Assembly: GCA_016871575.1 (NCBI GenBank)
Contig: VHCW01000014.1
Location: 1 to 64,000, forward strand
Direction: 5' to 3'
DNA from: Verrucomicrobiota bacterium
GTDB lineage: Bacteria > Verrucomicrobiota > Verrucomicrobiia > Palsa-1439
Length of the DNA stretch: 64,000 nucleotides
Shown here: positions 25,296-34,700 of the stretch, piece by piece
Numbering within the stretch: position 1 is the stretch's first letter
Layout: every line of letters starts with the position of its first letter
The notes under the pieces: model-generated
Databases searched by the model: none
What the model saw: the letters and a program-made list of their open reading frames with translations, nothing else
What the model was told of the DNA's origin: nothing
Program-made: the position numbers and the translations under genes

Positions 25296-26488
25296 ATAGA
25301 CGAACAATAATAGCGGCTCTCCTCTGCATGAACTTATGTACTATTTCTTGCACTACGCTGGGCCAATTCACGCCCACAGCGCGAATCACGGTTCGCGTGC
25401 AGAGTGATGACGGCGTGCCGGTCAGCGGAATCGTGGTGGGGGCGAGCACCTTCTTACGGCGGTTGCCGGGAGATAACTTCGGCCAGCCTGAAAACACAAC
25501 CGTTAAGCAAATGACCGATAAGAAAGGAATGGCAGTTTTGACACTTCCCAGTTTGACGGGCGAAGTAGCCTGCGGACCGCAACCATCCGATGTGGTGGTG
25601 TATGGCCCCAATTTTCCCCGTACAGGGTTCTACTGGACTCGGGGAAACCGTGTTCGTTTCACAAAATCCGAGATGGGAAAATGGCAGCCGTGGAATCCCA
25701 CTGTGGAGATTGTCCTCAAGAGAATCATCAATCCCATTCCAATGTATGCGAAGAAGATTGAAGCAGACATCGGGTCGGCTGCTCAGACCGCACTGAAAGC
25801 GGGCGAGCCGGTCAGTTATGATTTGGAAAAAGGTGATTGGGTGGTGCCGCATGGGAATGGACAGACAGCAGATTTCATTTTCAAGTTGAATGCTAAAGGG
25901 TGCCTCCGGTAACTCCCCTGTGGCGACAATTGGTTGTAGGCCGACTCTGCGAGTCGGCGAAATGCCTGGCAAAAACGCCGCTTCGCAGAAGCGGCCTACA
26001 ACAGCCATCTCATCAAACCGAGTTACCGGAGGTGTCCTAAACTGAGTGGAAAGATGACGCGAGATCGCTATCCGATGTATGACGCTATGTTTACTGTGAC
26101 GTTTGCTAACAAAGGTGACGGGATTCGCCCGGTGTATGTGACCCCAATAAATGGCAGCGTATTTCGATTGCCGCGAAACGCTCCGGAAGATGAATACTTG
26201 GCAAACCTTGTCCGGCAATCCAGCAGAGATGAAACGGGCCAACATGGCGATAAACCACGGGAAGATGAAAACTATTTCTTTCGTGTGCGGACGAAGAAAG
26301 ACGGACAGGGCAAGATCATTTCGGCTTTGTACGGGAAGATTCACGGAGAAATTGGATGGTCATATGAAGGCTATGTGAAGTTCACCTACTATCTGAATCC
26401 GACACCGAATGATCGGAACATGGAGTTCGACCCGAAGAAGAATCTTTTCAAGAAGCTCTCTTCGTTAGAACAAGTCTGTGAACCGTAA
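25292..26488 (+). pseudogene. Lipoprotein gene interrupted by a 140-bp element (206- and 144-aa ORFs)
   Basis: The upstream ORF (25292-25912) encodes MNRRTIIAALLCMNLCTISC, a lipoprotein signal with Cys after ISC, then a beta-sandwich-like region (TARITVRVQSDDGVPVSGIV). The downstream ORF (26054-26488) has no signal. The element between them is bounded by TAAA on both sides. Removing the element and one TAAA joins codon AAA (25895-25897) to CTG (26042) and gives an uninterrupted frame of 350 residues (DFIFKLNAK then LSGKMTRDRYPMYD). The two ORFs are therefore very likely halves of one gene. No family is recognised. Translational coupling to the large hydrolase suggests a partner or chaperone for it, perhaps a protective lipoprotein. 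The 5' half may still be made as a truncated lipoprotein. Confidence 0.82.
25894..26041. mobile_element. 140-bp MITE/REPIN-like element with TAAA target duplication
   Basis: Terminal inverted repeats GGGTGCCTCCGGTAACTC and (reverse complement of the right end) GGACACCTCCGGTAACTC differ at three positions. TAAA flanks both ends (25894-25897 and 26038-26041). Inside are two GC-rich hairpins in opposite orientation, GCCGACTCTGCGAGTCGGC and GCCGCTTCGCAGAAGCGGC, joined by matching TTGTAGGCCG and CGGCCTACAA arms, the architecture of a REP doublet (REPIN). It has no coding capacity and would need a transposase in trans. Confidence 0.82.
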
Positions 26489-26489
26489 C

Positions 26490-26529
26490 GAACGAGTCAC
26501 CTTTAGCTCGGAGACTCAGTCTCTCGTTC
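26490..26529. terminator. Convergent-gene hairpin
   Basis: GAACGAG and CTCGTTC pair across the gap between two converging genes, with a second perfect inverted repeat GAGACTcAGTCTC inside. There is no T-run, so it may be a bidirectional transcription barrier or another palindromic repeat. Confidence 0.35.
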
Positions 26530-26565
26530 AGACGGAACAAAACCGTAACATGTCCCCAATTTGCG

Positions 26566-28236
26566 TTACTTCCACTCGCCGGCGTTCGCCTGAAACACGC
26601 GCTGCCCGGCCTCTTTCACCTGCATCGTGATCTCGTGCAACTGCACACCCAAGGTGCGTGGGTCCTTGGTGGACGGCACCCAGCCGGCGCAAACCACATT
26701 CAGAATGATTCGGTCGGCGCGTGACGGCGGCAGTTCGGCCCGCAACGTCGCGGCACCGGCCTCGAACGATGCGACCCGTTTGCCGTCCAGATAAAGCCCC
26801 GCCTCGGGCGAGAGTGCCGCCTTCGGAACGCTGAGTTTCAGCGTCAGCGTGTACGGCTCGTTCGGCACAACCGTCAATCGCAACTGCGATTCCGTCGTTG
26901 ACCAACGAAACCCGGCCTCGCGTCCGTGCCAGCGACGCAGAAATTGCCCGTCGCCTTCCGCGCCGACAATCACGCGGTAATGTTTCTTCGCCTCGTCCGT
27001 CCATTCCGCCGGTGACGCTTCGTTGGCGGCGAGTTGCGTTCGATTCCCTGCGTTGTTCTCGGCGACGAAACCGCCTGACGCCTGGTTCCCGACCAGCAAC
27101 GCCGACTTCACCGGCTTCTCAATCTGCACGTGCGGTCCCTCTTGCTCAAACGTGCAGCCTTGCACGATGGCTCGGCCAGCGTCGAGTTGGATGGCCGCGT
27201 TGCCGGCGCCGCGGTTGTCCCAATGCACAAAGTGACAGGCGCTGGCGGTGAATTGACCGACGGGGCTGCGCATCCAGACGCACCGGTCAATCGGTCCCCA
27301 GAAAGAACAGTTGACGAGGCTGACTTTGCCGACCGCCTTCGGGCCAATCTCCAAGCAAACCGCGTTGGTGCTGCTCCAGCGCCCGACGAACTCGCCATTG
27401 GTGATCAACAATCCCGGTTTCTGCGCCTGTTCGACGACCACCGCGCGTTCGCACGAATCGGCGCCGAGACCGAGGAAGTTACCATTGGCGCTGCCCTTTG
27501 CGGATTCCGAGAACTTGTAGCCGATGCCGTAGCCGAAGCAGAACGTGTTGAACACGTAGTGCCAATCAGTGCGCGCAAGCTCGAACGCCACGCCATACAA
27601 GTTGATCCACCGGCAATACGGGTCGTCCGGTTTGTAGTGGACGCCGAACGGCCAGAAGTGGACGTTTTCGATGTGGCCGATGTCGTAGCACTCGTCCACG
27701 TAGATGCCGCGCTTGATCGGGTAACCGGTGACGTTGCGCACAAGGTGACGCGCGGCGCGCACCAGCTTGATCGCCTCGTAAGGATTCAGCAAGAGACAAT
27801 TCTCGATGCCGACATTCTCGACGCGGTCCGCGAACACACACGGCGGATACGGCACCGGCGGCACGTCGGTCTGTTTCCATTCCGGATACGTGATGACCAA
27901 CCCGGCGATGGCAGCGTTGTTGCCGGCCAGACGGATGAACGGCGCGCCGTCTTCCTTGCCGCGCCCCGCGTACGCCAGCAACACCGAGCCGCCCAACTCG
28001 CGCGCCTTGTTGCGGTGGATCGTCGGCGGCACGCGAAACGTTCCCTGAAGCGTCACGCCCGCCGGCACCGACAACGTTCCCTTGATGACGTACCGGCCCG
28101 CCGGCACCTCGACGACACCGCCACCGGCCTTCCCGGCGTCATCGAGCAATTGCTGGAACGCCGCCGTCTGGTCGTTCGTGCCGTCGCCGGCAACACCGAG
28201 CGAAAAAGCCAGCAGCAGGCAGCAGAAGAAACTCAT
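26566..28236 (-). CDS. Secreted pectate-lyase-like beta-helix protein
   Basis: A 556-residue protein. ATG 28236 (MSFFCCLLLAFSLGVAG) is two bases after the sulfatase stop; the track ORF begins 60 codons too early. DGTNDQTAAFQQLLDDAGKA then GGVVEVPAGRYVIKGTLSVP is the canonical opening of pectate_lyase_3/GH28-like beta helices. Helix turns continue to about residue 400 (VENVGIENCLLLNPYEAIKL, NVTGYPIKRGIYVDECYDIG). The last 110 residues (FRWSTTESQLRLTVVPNEPY) look like a beta-sandwich. Together with the upstream sulfatase it forms a two-gene unit for a sulfated uronic-acid or similar polymer, by inference. Catalytic residues cannot be assigned. Confidence 0.82.
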   Translation of the reverse strand: MSFFCCLLLAFSLGVAGDGTNDQTAAFQQLLDDAGKAGGGVVEVPAGRYVIKGTLSVPAGVTLQGTFRVPPTIHRNKARELGGSVLLAYAGRGKEDGAPFIRLAGNNAAIAGLVITYPEWKQTDVPPVPYPPCVFADRVENVGIENCLLLNPYEAIKLVRAARHLVRNVTGYPIKRGIYVDECYDIGHIENVHFWPFGVHYKPDDPYCRWINLYGVAFELARTDWHYVFNTFCFGYGIGYKFSESAKGSANGNFLGLGADSCERAVVVEQAQKPGLLITNGEFVGRWSSTNAVCLEIGPKAVGKVSLVNCSFWGPIDRCVWMRSPVGQFTASACHFVHWDNRGAGNAAIQLDAGRAIVQGCTFEQEGPHVQIEKPVKSALLVGNQASGGFVAENNAGNRTQLAANEASPAEWTDEAKKHYRVIVGAEGDGQFLRRWHGREAGFRWSTTESQLRLTVVPNEPYTLTLKLSVPKAALSPEAGLYLDGKRVASFEAGAATLRAELPPSRADRIILNVVCAGWVPSTKDPRTLGVQLHEITMQVKEAGQRVFQANAGEWK

Positions 28237-28238
28237 TG

Positions 28239-30311
28239 TCACTCTTTCCCGGCGGTGGCCACGCTGAGTTTCCGGAAACCGACCTCTTCGCCGGACACCA
28301 ACAGTGAGATGATGGTCTTGGTTTCGCCGAACATCGGCGTGGTCGCTTTCAATGCTGCGTCGGCCACTTGCACGATGAGATCGTTGCCGCGGAAACAGGC
28401 GCGCACGGGCAACCATGTGTTCGGCGCAAGCTTGGCGGGCGATTCCGCGAGCACTTTACCGGTGGCCAGATCCGTGATGGCGATTTTGCGCGAGGAGATT
28501 TGGATGTGAACCACCCGGTCGCGGTCCTTGGCGAACCGCAGCGTGTGCGACGCACCGGGCGGCAACGACAACTCATACTGGACATCTCCGTCCTTCAGCG
28601 CCAGCGGATGACGGAACGCCGCGACGGCTTTGTCGGACGGTTTCTCCGTGCCCCAGACGGCGCCGTCCTTGGCGATCCATTTGCCGCGCACCACATTCCA
28701 CGGCGCGCCGGGGACTTTGTCGAACGCAGCGGTCAACACCATCTTGTCCGCCACCGGCGGCAATTCAATCGTGACCTTCGGTTTGACCACCACCGGCGGA
28801 AGTTCGCGGCTGTAGTCGCCGTCACGGTAACGGTCGAGCAACGCCACCAGTTCTTTGACCACGTCGGGATGTTGTGCGCTCACGTCTTTCGTCTCAGCGG
28901 GATCATCCTGCAAGTTGTAAAGCTGCGCGCGGAACTCGTCGGCGCGTGTTTTGCGGATGCCGGGTTTGATGTTGTCCACGGGAATGCCTTCGATGTATTT
29001 CCACGGGCCGCGTCGGATGGCGAACACGCCGTCGGCGCTGTGCACAATCATGTCCGCGCGCAGCGGTTTGCCGGACGACTTGCCGAGGATGGCGGGCAGA
29101 ATGTTGTAGCTGTCCTGGGCGGCCTTGCTGGCGGCAGGAAGTTTCTCGCCGACGATGGCGGCGGTCGTGGCGAGGATATCAGCGAGACTGACCATCTCGT
29201 TGCACACGCTGCCCGCCGCGGCTTTGCCCGGCCAGCGCACGAGGAACGGCACCTTGAAGCCGCCCTCCCAGATGGTGTGTTTGCGGCCGCGCAACGCGCC
29301 ATTCACCTTGAGACCGGCTTTCTCGGCAACCGCTTGCGGAGAGTCGTCGCGACCGGACCCCGTGACGCCGCCGTTGTCGCTTGTGAAAATCACCAGCGTG
29401 TCCTTGGCGAATCCGAGCCGGTCGAGCGCGTCGAGAATGCCGCCCACGCTGCGGTCGAGTTCGTGGATGAAGTCGCCGTACGGCCCGGCAGCGCTCTTGC
29501 CGGCGAGGTCTTTGTCGGGAGTGATCGGGTTGTGAACCGCGACGGGTGTGAAGTAGAGGAAGAACGGCGTGCCGCGTTTTTGTTGTTCGAGCCAGCGGAC
29601 CGCCTTGCCGGTGAGCACCTTCATCACGCGCTCGTTGACCCGGCGCGGCGCGTCGAGGTTCATCGGGTCGGCCCGTTTTGATTCTGTGTCTTCCTTCGTG
29701 TAGGTGGCTTGAAAATCGTCGTTGTCGTCCATGCGTACTTTCATCGAATCCGGAATCTTACCGGAGCGCAGGCCATAGACGTAACGGTTCTCGACGAAAA
29801 TACCGGTGACATCACCGTGATTGGCCGGCACGCTGAAATGATAATCGAACCCGATATCGAGCGGTCCGGGCGAAAGTTCCACAGTGTAATCCGTCACGAT
29901 CTTCCCCTCGCCGGCCCCATAGCCGAGATGCCATTTGCCAACGGAGGCGGTCTTGTAGCCGTGCGCTTTCAACAGCGACGCCATGTTCAACCGGTTCGTC
30001 TCGATGTGCAGCGGCGAGAACACGCCCAACACACCCGACTTTTCCGACGTGCGCCAGCAGTAACGCCCCGTCATGAGCGAGTAACGGGTCGGCGAACAGA
30101 CCGAGGAAGTCGTGTTGGCGTCGGTAAACTTCCGGCCTTCACGGGCGAGCCGGTCAATGTTCGGCGTGCGAATGAGTTTTGGGTCCGCGCCGTAGCAGCC
30201 GGCGCTGCCGTAGCCGTAGTCGTCAGAGAGAATGACGATGATGTTCGGTTTATCGGCAGCGTGAAGTTGGCCGCAAAGGAGCGCACATAACGCAAAAAGG
30301 AATCGTTTCAT
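28239..30311 (-). CDS. Secreted sulfatase with C-terminal sandwich domain
   Basis: A 690-residue protein with signal MKRFLFALCALLCGQLHA. KPNIIVILSDDYGYGSAGCY gives the calcium site, TPNIDRLAREG follows, and CSPTRYSLMTGRYCWR is the active-site motif with Cys about residue 72. From about residue 540 there is an extra domain (KMVLTAAFDKVPGAPWNVVR, DVQYELSLPPGASHTLRFAK), analogous in position to the extension of the sulfatase at 1582-3474. No formylglycine-generating enzyme is encoded in this window, so maturation depends on a gene elsewhere. It is transcribed ahead of the beta-helix gene with a two-base gap. Confidence 0.92.
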   Translation of the reverse strand: MKRFLFALCALLCGQLHAADKPNIIVILSDDYGYGSAGCYGADPKLIRTPNIDRLAREGRKFTDANTTSSVCSPTRYSLMTGRYCWRTSEKSGVLGVFSPLHIETNRLNMASLLKAHGYKTASVGKWHLGYGAGEGKIVTDYTVELSPGPLDIGFDYHFSVPANHGDVTGIFVENRYVYGLRSGKIPDSMKVRMDDNDDFQATYTKEDTESKRADPMNLDAPRRVNERVMKVLTGKAVRWLEQQKRGTPFFLYFTPVAVHNPITPDKDLAGKSAAGPYGDFIHELDRSVGGILDALDRLGFAKDTLVIFTSDNGGVTGSGRDDSPQAVAEKAGLKVNGALRGRKHTIWEGGFKVPFLVRWPGKAAAGSVCNEMVSLADILATTAAIVGEKLPAASKAAQDSYNILPAILGKSSGKPLRADMIVHSADGVFAIRRGPWKYIEGIPVDNIKPGIRKTRADEFRAQLYNLQDDPAETKDVSAQHPDVVKELVALLDRYRDGDYSRELPPVVVKPKVTIELPPVADKMVLTAAFDKVPGAPWNVVRGKWIAKDGAVWGTEKPSDKAVAAFRHPLALKDGDVQYELSLPPGASHTLRFAKDRDRVVHIQISSRKIAITDLATGKVLAESPAKLAPNTWLPVRACFRGNDLIVQVADAALKATTPMFGETKTIISLLVSGEEVGFRKLSVATAGKE

Positions 30312-30329
30312 GGCCGAGTTGTACCGGAA

Positions 30330-31130
30330 TCAGGCTTGGAATGTCCACCGCGGACTCTGGCGATAGAACTCAATCGGGTTGTGGAAGACGAGTTGTTCGA
30401 TCTTCTCTTTCGGATAACCGCGGCGCTTTAATTCGACCACCAGCTTCGGAACGCTCAGTGGATCGGACACGCCCCAGTCGGCGGATGAGTTCACCATCAG
30501 GCGCTCGACGCCGTATTGCTCGACGATGTTGGCGGCGCGCTCGACCGTGAGCTTGGTGACGGCGTAGATGGTGAGGCCGCGCCACCATGGCGTGCCTTCG
30601 TACAACGACATCGTCTCTTCGGTGTTGTGGTCGAGAAGCGTTTTCGCCGGGTCCATTCCTTCCTCGGCGACGATTGCCAGGGTGCGTTCCGCGCCGAGCC
30701 GTTTGTATTGGTGCGGCAGGTGGATGATGACGGGTAGGTTGTGTTTCTTGGCGAGCTGAAGCTGGAAACGGAAAGCGCGCTCCTCGGCGTCGGTCTGGCG
30801 GTCGAGTCCGATCTCGCCGATGCCGACAACCGTTTCGCGCTGGCAGAATTTCTCGACGAGCGGCAGTACCTCGGCGGCGAGCGGCTCGTTGTTGGCTTCG
30901 CGCGGGTTGAGCGCGATGGTGCAGAAGTGCTCGATGCCGAACTGCTTGGCGCGCTGGGTTTCCCAGCCGATGATCATCTCGAAGTAATCCGCGAACGTCC
31001 CGGCGCTGGTGCGCGGGGAGCCGAGCCAAAACGACGGCTCGACGACCGCCTCGATGCCGGCGGCAGCCATGTGTTCGTAGTCGTCGGTCACGCGGGTGAC
31101 CATGTGGGTATGCGGGTCAATGATTCTCAT
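30330..31130 (-). CDS. TatD-like metal-dependent hydrolase
   Basis: A 266-residue protein of the amidohydrolase/TatD type. MRIIDPHTHMVTRVTDDYEH carries the first metal-binding HxH, VVGIGEIGLDRQ the Glu of TatD enzymes, LPVIIHLPHQ a further His, and SSADWG the late Asp. The start at 31130 overlaps the endonuclease III stop (ATGA); the longer track ORF runs through that gene. TatD proteins are nucleases or phosphotriesterase-like hydrolases, and coupling to a base-excision repair gene mildly favours a DNA-related role. A role on a small-molecule substrate is equally possible. Confidence 0.85.
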   Translation of the reverse strand: MRIIDPHTHMVTRVTDDYEHMAAAGIEAVVEPSFWLGSPRTSAGTFADYFEMIIGWETQRAKQFGIEHFCTIALNPREANNEPLAAEVLPLVEKFCQRETVVGIGEIGLDRQTDAEERAFRFQLQLAKKHNLPVIIHLPHQYKRLGAERTLAIVAEEGMDPAKTLLDHNTEETMSLYEGTPWWRGLTIYAVTKLTVERAANIVEQYGVERLMVNSSADWGVSDPLSVPKLVVELKRRGYPKEKIEQLVFHNPIEFYRQSPRWTFQA

Positions 31131-31756
31131 GCAGGCACTCCGATTTTCGGGCAAAGTTTGTTGGCGGGACAGGTGGCGCAGCTTGGATTTCTTGCGGTGC
31201 AAAAGCGGCGCCCGTGAAACGCCAGAAGATGGCAGAACGCCACGGCATCTTTCGCCGGCACCAGCGGCGTCAAGTCCGCCTCCACCTTGTCGGGGTTCGT
31301 ATTCTTGCTGAGGCCGAGGCGCTGGGCGAGCCGGAGAACGTGTGTGTCCACGCCAATGGCAACCCTGCCAAAGGCGTTGCCGAGAACGATGTTGGCTGTC
31401 TTGCGCCCGACGCCCGGCAACGTGAGCAGATCGTCGAGATTACCGGGAACGTTGCCGCCGAATTTCCCGGCCAACAACGCGGCGGCGGCGCGAATGGCCT
31501 TGGTCTTGTTCCGGTAAAAATTGACCCGGCGAACATCGTTCTCGTCGAGCCTGGCCCAGTCAGCGGCGGTGCGATAGCGATGGAAGAGTTCGCCGGTGAC
31601 GGAATTGACAAGGTCGTCGCGTGCCTGGGCGGCGAGGATGAGCGCGACGAGCAACTCAAGCGGCGACGAAAAGTTCAACGCGAGTTTCGCGTCGGGATGC
31701 GCCTTGCGGAGCGCCGCGATGAGTTGCCTGACGCGCGCCTTTTGCTGTGCCGGCAT
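31127..31756 (-). CDS. nth: Endonuclease III (DNA glycosylase/AP lyase)
   Basis: A 209-residue protein, the normal size. The helix-hairpin-helix LPGVGRKTANIVLG contains the catalytic Lys, GVDTHVLRLAQRLGL the catalytic Asp, and the C-terminal cluster loop CTARNPSCATCPANKLC has the four Cys of the [4Fe-4S] cluster with the expected spacing. It removes oxidised pyrimidines and cuts at abasic sites. In the ORF track it is the tail of a 436-aa ORF whose first half is a shadow of the TPR gene. ATG 31756 lies four bases after that gene's stop. Confidence 0.94.
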   Translation of the reverse strand: MPAQQKARVRQLIAALRKAHPDAKLALNFSSPLELLVALILAAQARDDLVNSVTGELFHRYRTAADWARLDENDVRRVNFYRNKTKAIRAAAALLAGKFGGNVPGNLDDLLTLPGVGRKTANIVLGNAFGRVAIGVDTHVLRLAQRLGLSKNTNPDKVEADLTPLVPAKDAVAFCHLLAFHGRRFCTARNPSCATCPANKLCPKIGVPA

Positions 31757-31760
31757 CAGT

Positions 31761-34700
31761 TCAGAACCTCGGCATGGCTTGGCCGCCGCCGATGATTTGT
31801 TGGAAGCGCTGGTTGAAGCGCAACGGGGCGAGGCGCTGGTCGTTGCGGGCCTGCTCCCGGAGATTCGGGGTGATTTGGATGGCTTTCTCCAGCGAATCGA
31901 GCGCTTCATTGAGGGCGCCCTGGTTGGCGCGGATGATGGCGACGGCGTAATGGGCCTGGCTGTCGCGCGGGTTGGCGGCAAGGATGCGCTGGAGGGTGTT
32001 GAGGGCTTTGTCCACCTGGCCGACCTGCAAGAAGGTCTGCGCGATGACCACCAGTTCGTTGCCGTTGAGGTCAGGGATGGTGAGATGCCCGTCGCAGAGT
32101 CCGACAATCCTGTCGAGTTGCCCGGCGCGGGCGTAGGCTTGGGCCAGTTGCATGAACAACTGGACGTTGCGCGGATCGGTCTTGCGGGCGGCTTCGAGGT
32201 TGACGATGTCTTCGCGCGCTTTCTTGGCGCCTTCGAGTTGTTGACGGGCTTCCTTGATTTTGCGGTTGAGCGGGTCGAGTTCTTCGAGCGCCTTGAGCGT
32301 GTCAATGGCCTTGTCCACCTGGCCGAGTTCCATGTAGAGCTGGGCACAGCGGAAACTGGCTTCGGGGCTTTCGGCGCAGAGGCGCTGGGCTTGTTTGTAA
32401 GCATACTCGGCCTCTTGCACGAGCCGGCGGAACGCATAGACGCCGCCGATGGCGGAGCGAAGCTTCGAGAAGGTCTTTTGCGCGTCGGAGTCGCGACGGA
32501 ATTCGGGCCGGGCCATGAACTCGGCTTCGAGTTTGTCCCAGTAGGCGCGGTCGCGCTGAATGATCATGGACCACAGCCCGGGATTTTCCTGCGGCGTGGG
32601 CAACGGCTCCTTGTTGATCTTCATGATGACGCCGGCCGGTTCGAGGTAGGGGTACATCCACGGAATGACATAGCTTTCCTCGACGTAGAAGGAATGCTTG
32701 TCCTTGTTGCGGTCGAAGATCCACTTCGTGAGGATGCCGTTGATGTTCATGACGCCGGCGACGCCCTTGACGCTGACGCGGCCGTCCACGACCTCGACTT
32801 GTTCTTCGGGCGACGGCGCGCGGTTGCGGAGGCCGTTGACGTATTCCTGGAAGGCGCGTTGGACATCCTGTTCGCCGGGGATCCAGATCGGTTGGCGCGG
32901 ATACATCGTCTCGCGGTCGAGCGTGTGCCACGCCCAGCCGAGCTGGCGGTTCTGCCAGGAGGGCCGGTTGGTGAGGGTGGCGGGGTTGTTCCAGTCGGGA
33001 CGCGAGTAATCGTAGTGGTCGCGGATGTAACTCATGTACGTCGAGTCGGCGAGGGCGTTCTGGGTGATGATATAGACGTCGCGCCGGTCGAAATTCTTGC
33101 CGCCCTCGGGATCGAAGTGGGAATCGCTGAATTTATGTTTCGAGCGGCTTTCGCAGAAGATCATGTAGGTCGGCACGAAACGGCCGGGATCGGTGCCGCC
33201 GTAGAGCACGGCGTCGCGGTCCATCGGCGGGTACCCGCCGCCGGGATAGAACATGCGGTAGCCGAACTGGTAGCCGAAGTCGTGGCCGCGTTGCTCGCAC
33301 AACGCCCAGTTGCGGTAAAACGGAATGAGCGGCAGCAGCAACAACAGCGCGCCGGCCGTCCAGATGGCGGGGCGGGGAATTGGAAAGCGGGCGACGATCG
33401 CGGCCAGCGCGAACGCGAGGCCGTAGCCGAGCATCATGGCGAAGAACCCGTGCGCCGGCGCGAAGAACTTGATGCAGATCTCCTGGTTCTGACGGTCGAG
33501 CGCCGGATTGATGATCATGATCAGGCCGATGCTGGCGATGCCGAAGGCGGCCCAGACAAAAATCAGCCATGACCGCGCGCGCGCCCGCAGGTCGCGGAAC
33601 ACGAGCACGGGCAGCCCGAGCGAGATGACGCCCAACAACAATGTGTTGAAGGCGTTGTTGATCCATTTAAGGGAGCGCACGAACCCGCCATCGGAGCCGT
33701 CCATGTCGAGGATGAACGAGTACTGCTTGACCACGGAGGTCACGAAGAGGTTCAACTGGATGTAGAACTGCTGGCTGAAGATGGACTGCGGATGCAGCCG
33801 CTCGTACTGGCCGCGCGTGATGTGGTGCAGGAATCCCTGCGGCGTGCGCGTGTAGCCCCAGTTCATCGGCGGATTGGTCGCCGACGCAATCGGCATATAG
33901 ACGTAGAACCCGACGCCGATCAGGAAGATCAGCGAGTACAGCAACGCCCGCCCGCTGCTCAACAGTTTCCGCCGCCAGCCATACACCAGTGACCAGACGC
34001 CGAGCGACGTGAACAACACCGCCAACGACTCCAGCGGCATCAATCCGATCACCGGCATCGGCATGAACTCCTTGAGCATCCGCATCCCCGTCCACGACAT
34101 GACAAACGACCAGACCGCCGCCGAGAGCAGGATTGCCACAAGCAGTTCCATGACCACCTTGAACCGGCTCACGCGCATCAACACGCCCAGCAACACCGAT
34201 CCCGCCCACCACAGCAGCGCCACCTTGAAAAACTGTCCGACCAACGGCTTCGCATGTTGCGGTCCCACGCCGAAACTGATCAGGCGCACGCCAAACTCAC
34301 CCCAGTTCGCCAGCACCCACGCGCGCGCGGAAGGCAGCAACCATTGCCCCAGTTGCAACAAGACCAACGCCGTCAAGAACCCGCCAACCACCGGCACCCA
34401 ATCTCGCCGCAAGGCGTCCATCGCCGCGTTCTTGAGCGTCAACCACTTGTTCTCACCGCCCAGTTCCAGAAACTCCAACGCAACCGCCCCGACCAGAAAC
34501 GGCGCGACCATCACCATGATCGTCTGGTGATTGCTGATGCCAAGCCCGTACACCAGAATCGTCGCGTACAGGAAACCGTGCCGTTGCGGACGCAGCATCC
34601 ACGCAAAAAACGTGAACGCCGTCAGAATGAACATGAACACGTTCAACACACGCATCTCCGGCACGCAGGCCCAGAGCCAGACGCCGCGGTTGAACCCGAA

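Noticed and set aside
31127-32437. 436-aa minus-strand ORF as one protein
   Set aside because: Only the last 209 codons are endonuclease III; the first part is Ser/Arg/Pro-rich shadow of the TPR gene.
31596-33572. Plus-strand ORF of 658 aa
   Set aside because: Antisense to the DUF2723-TPR gene; Val/Gly/Arg-rich with no motifs.
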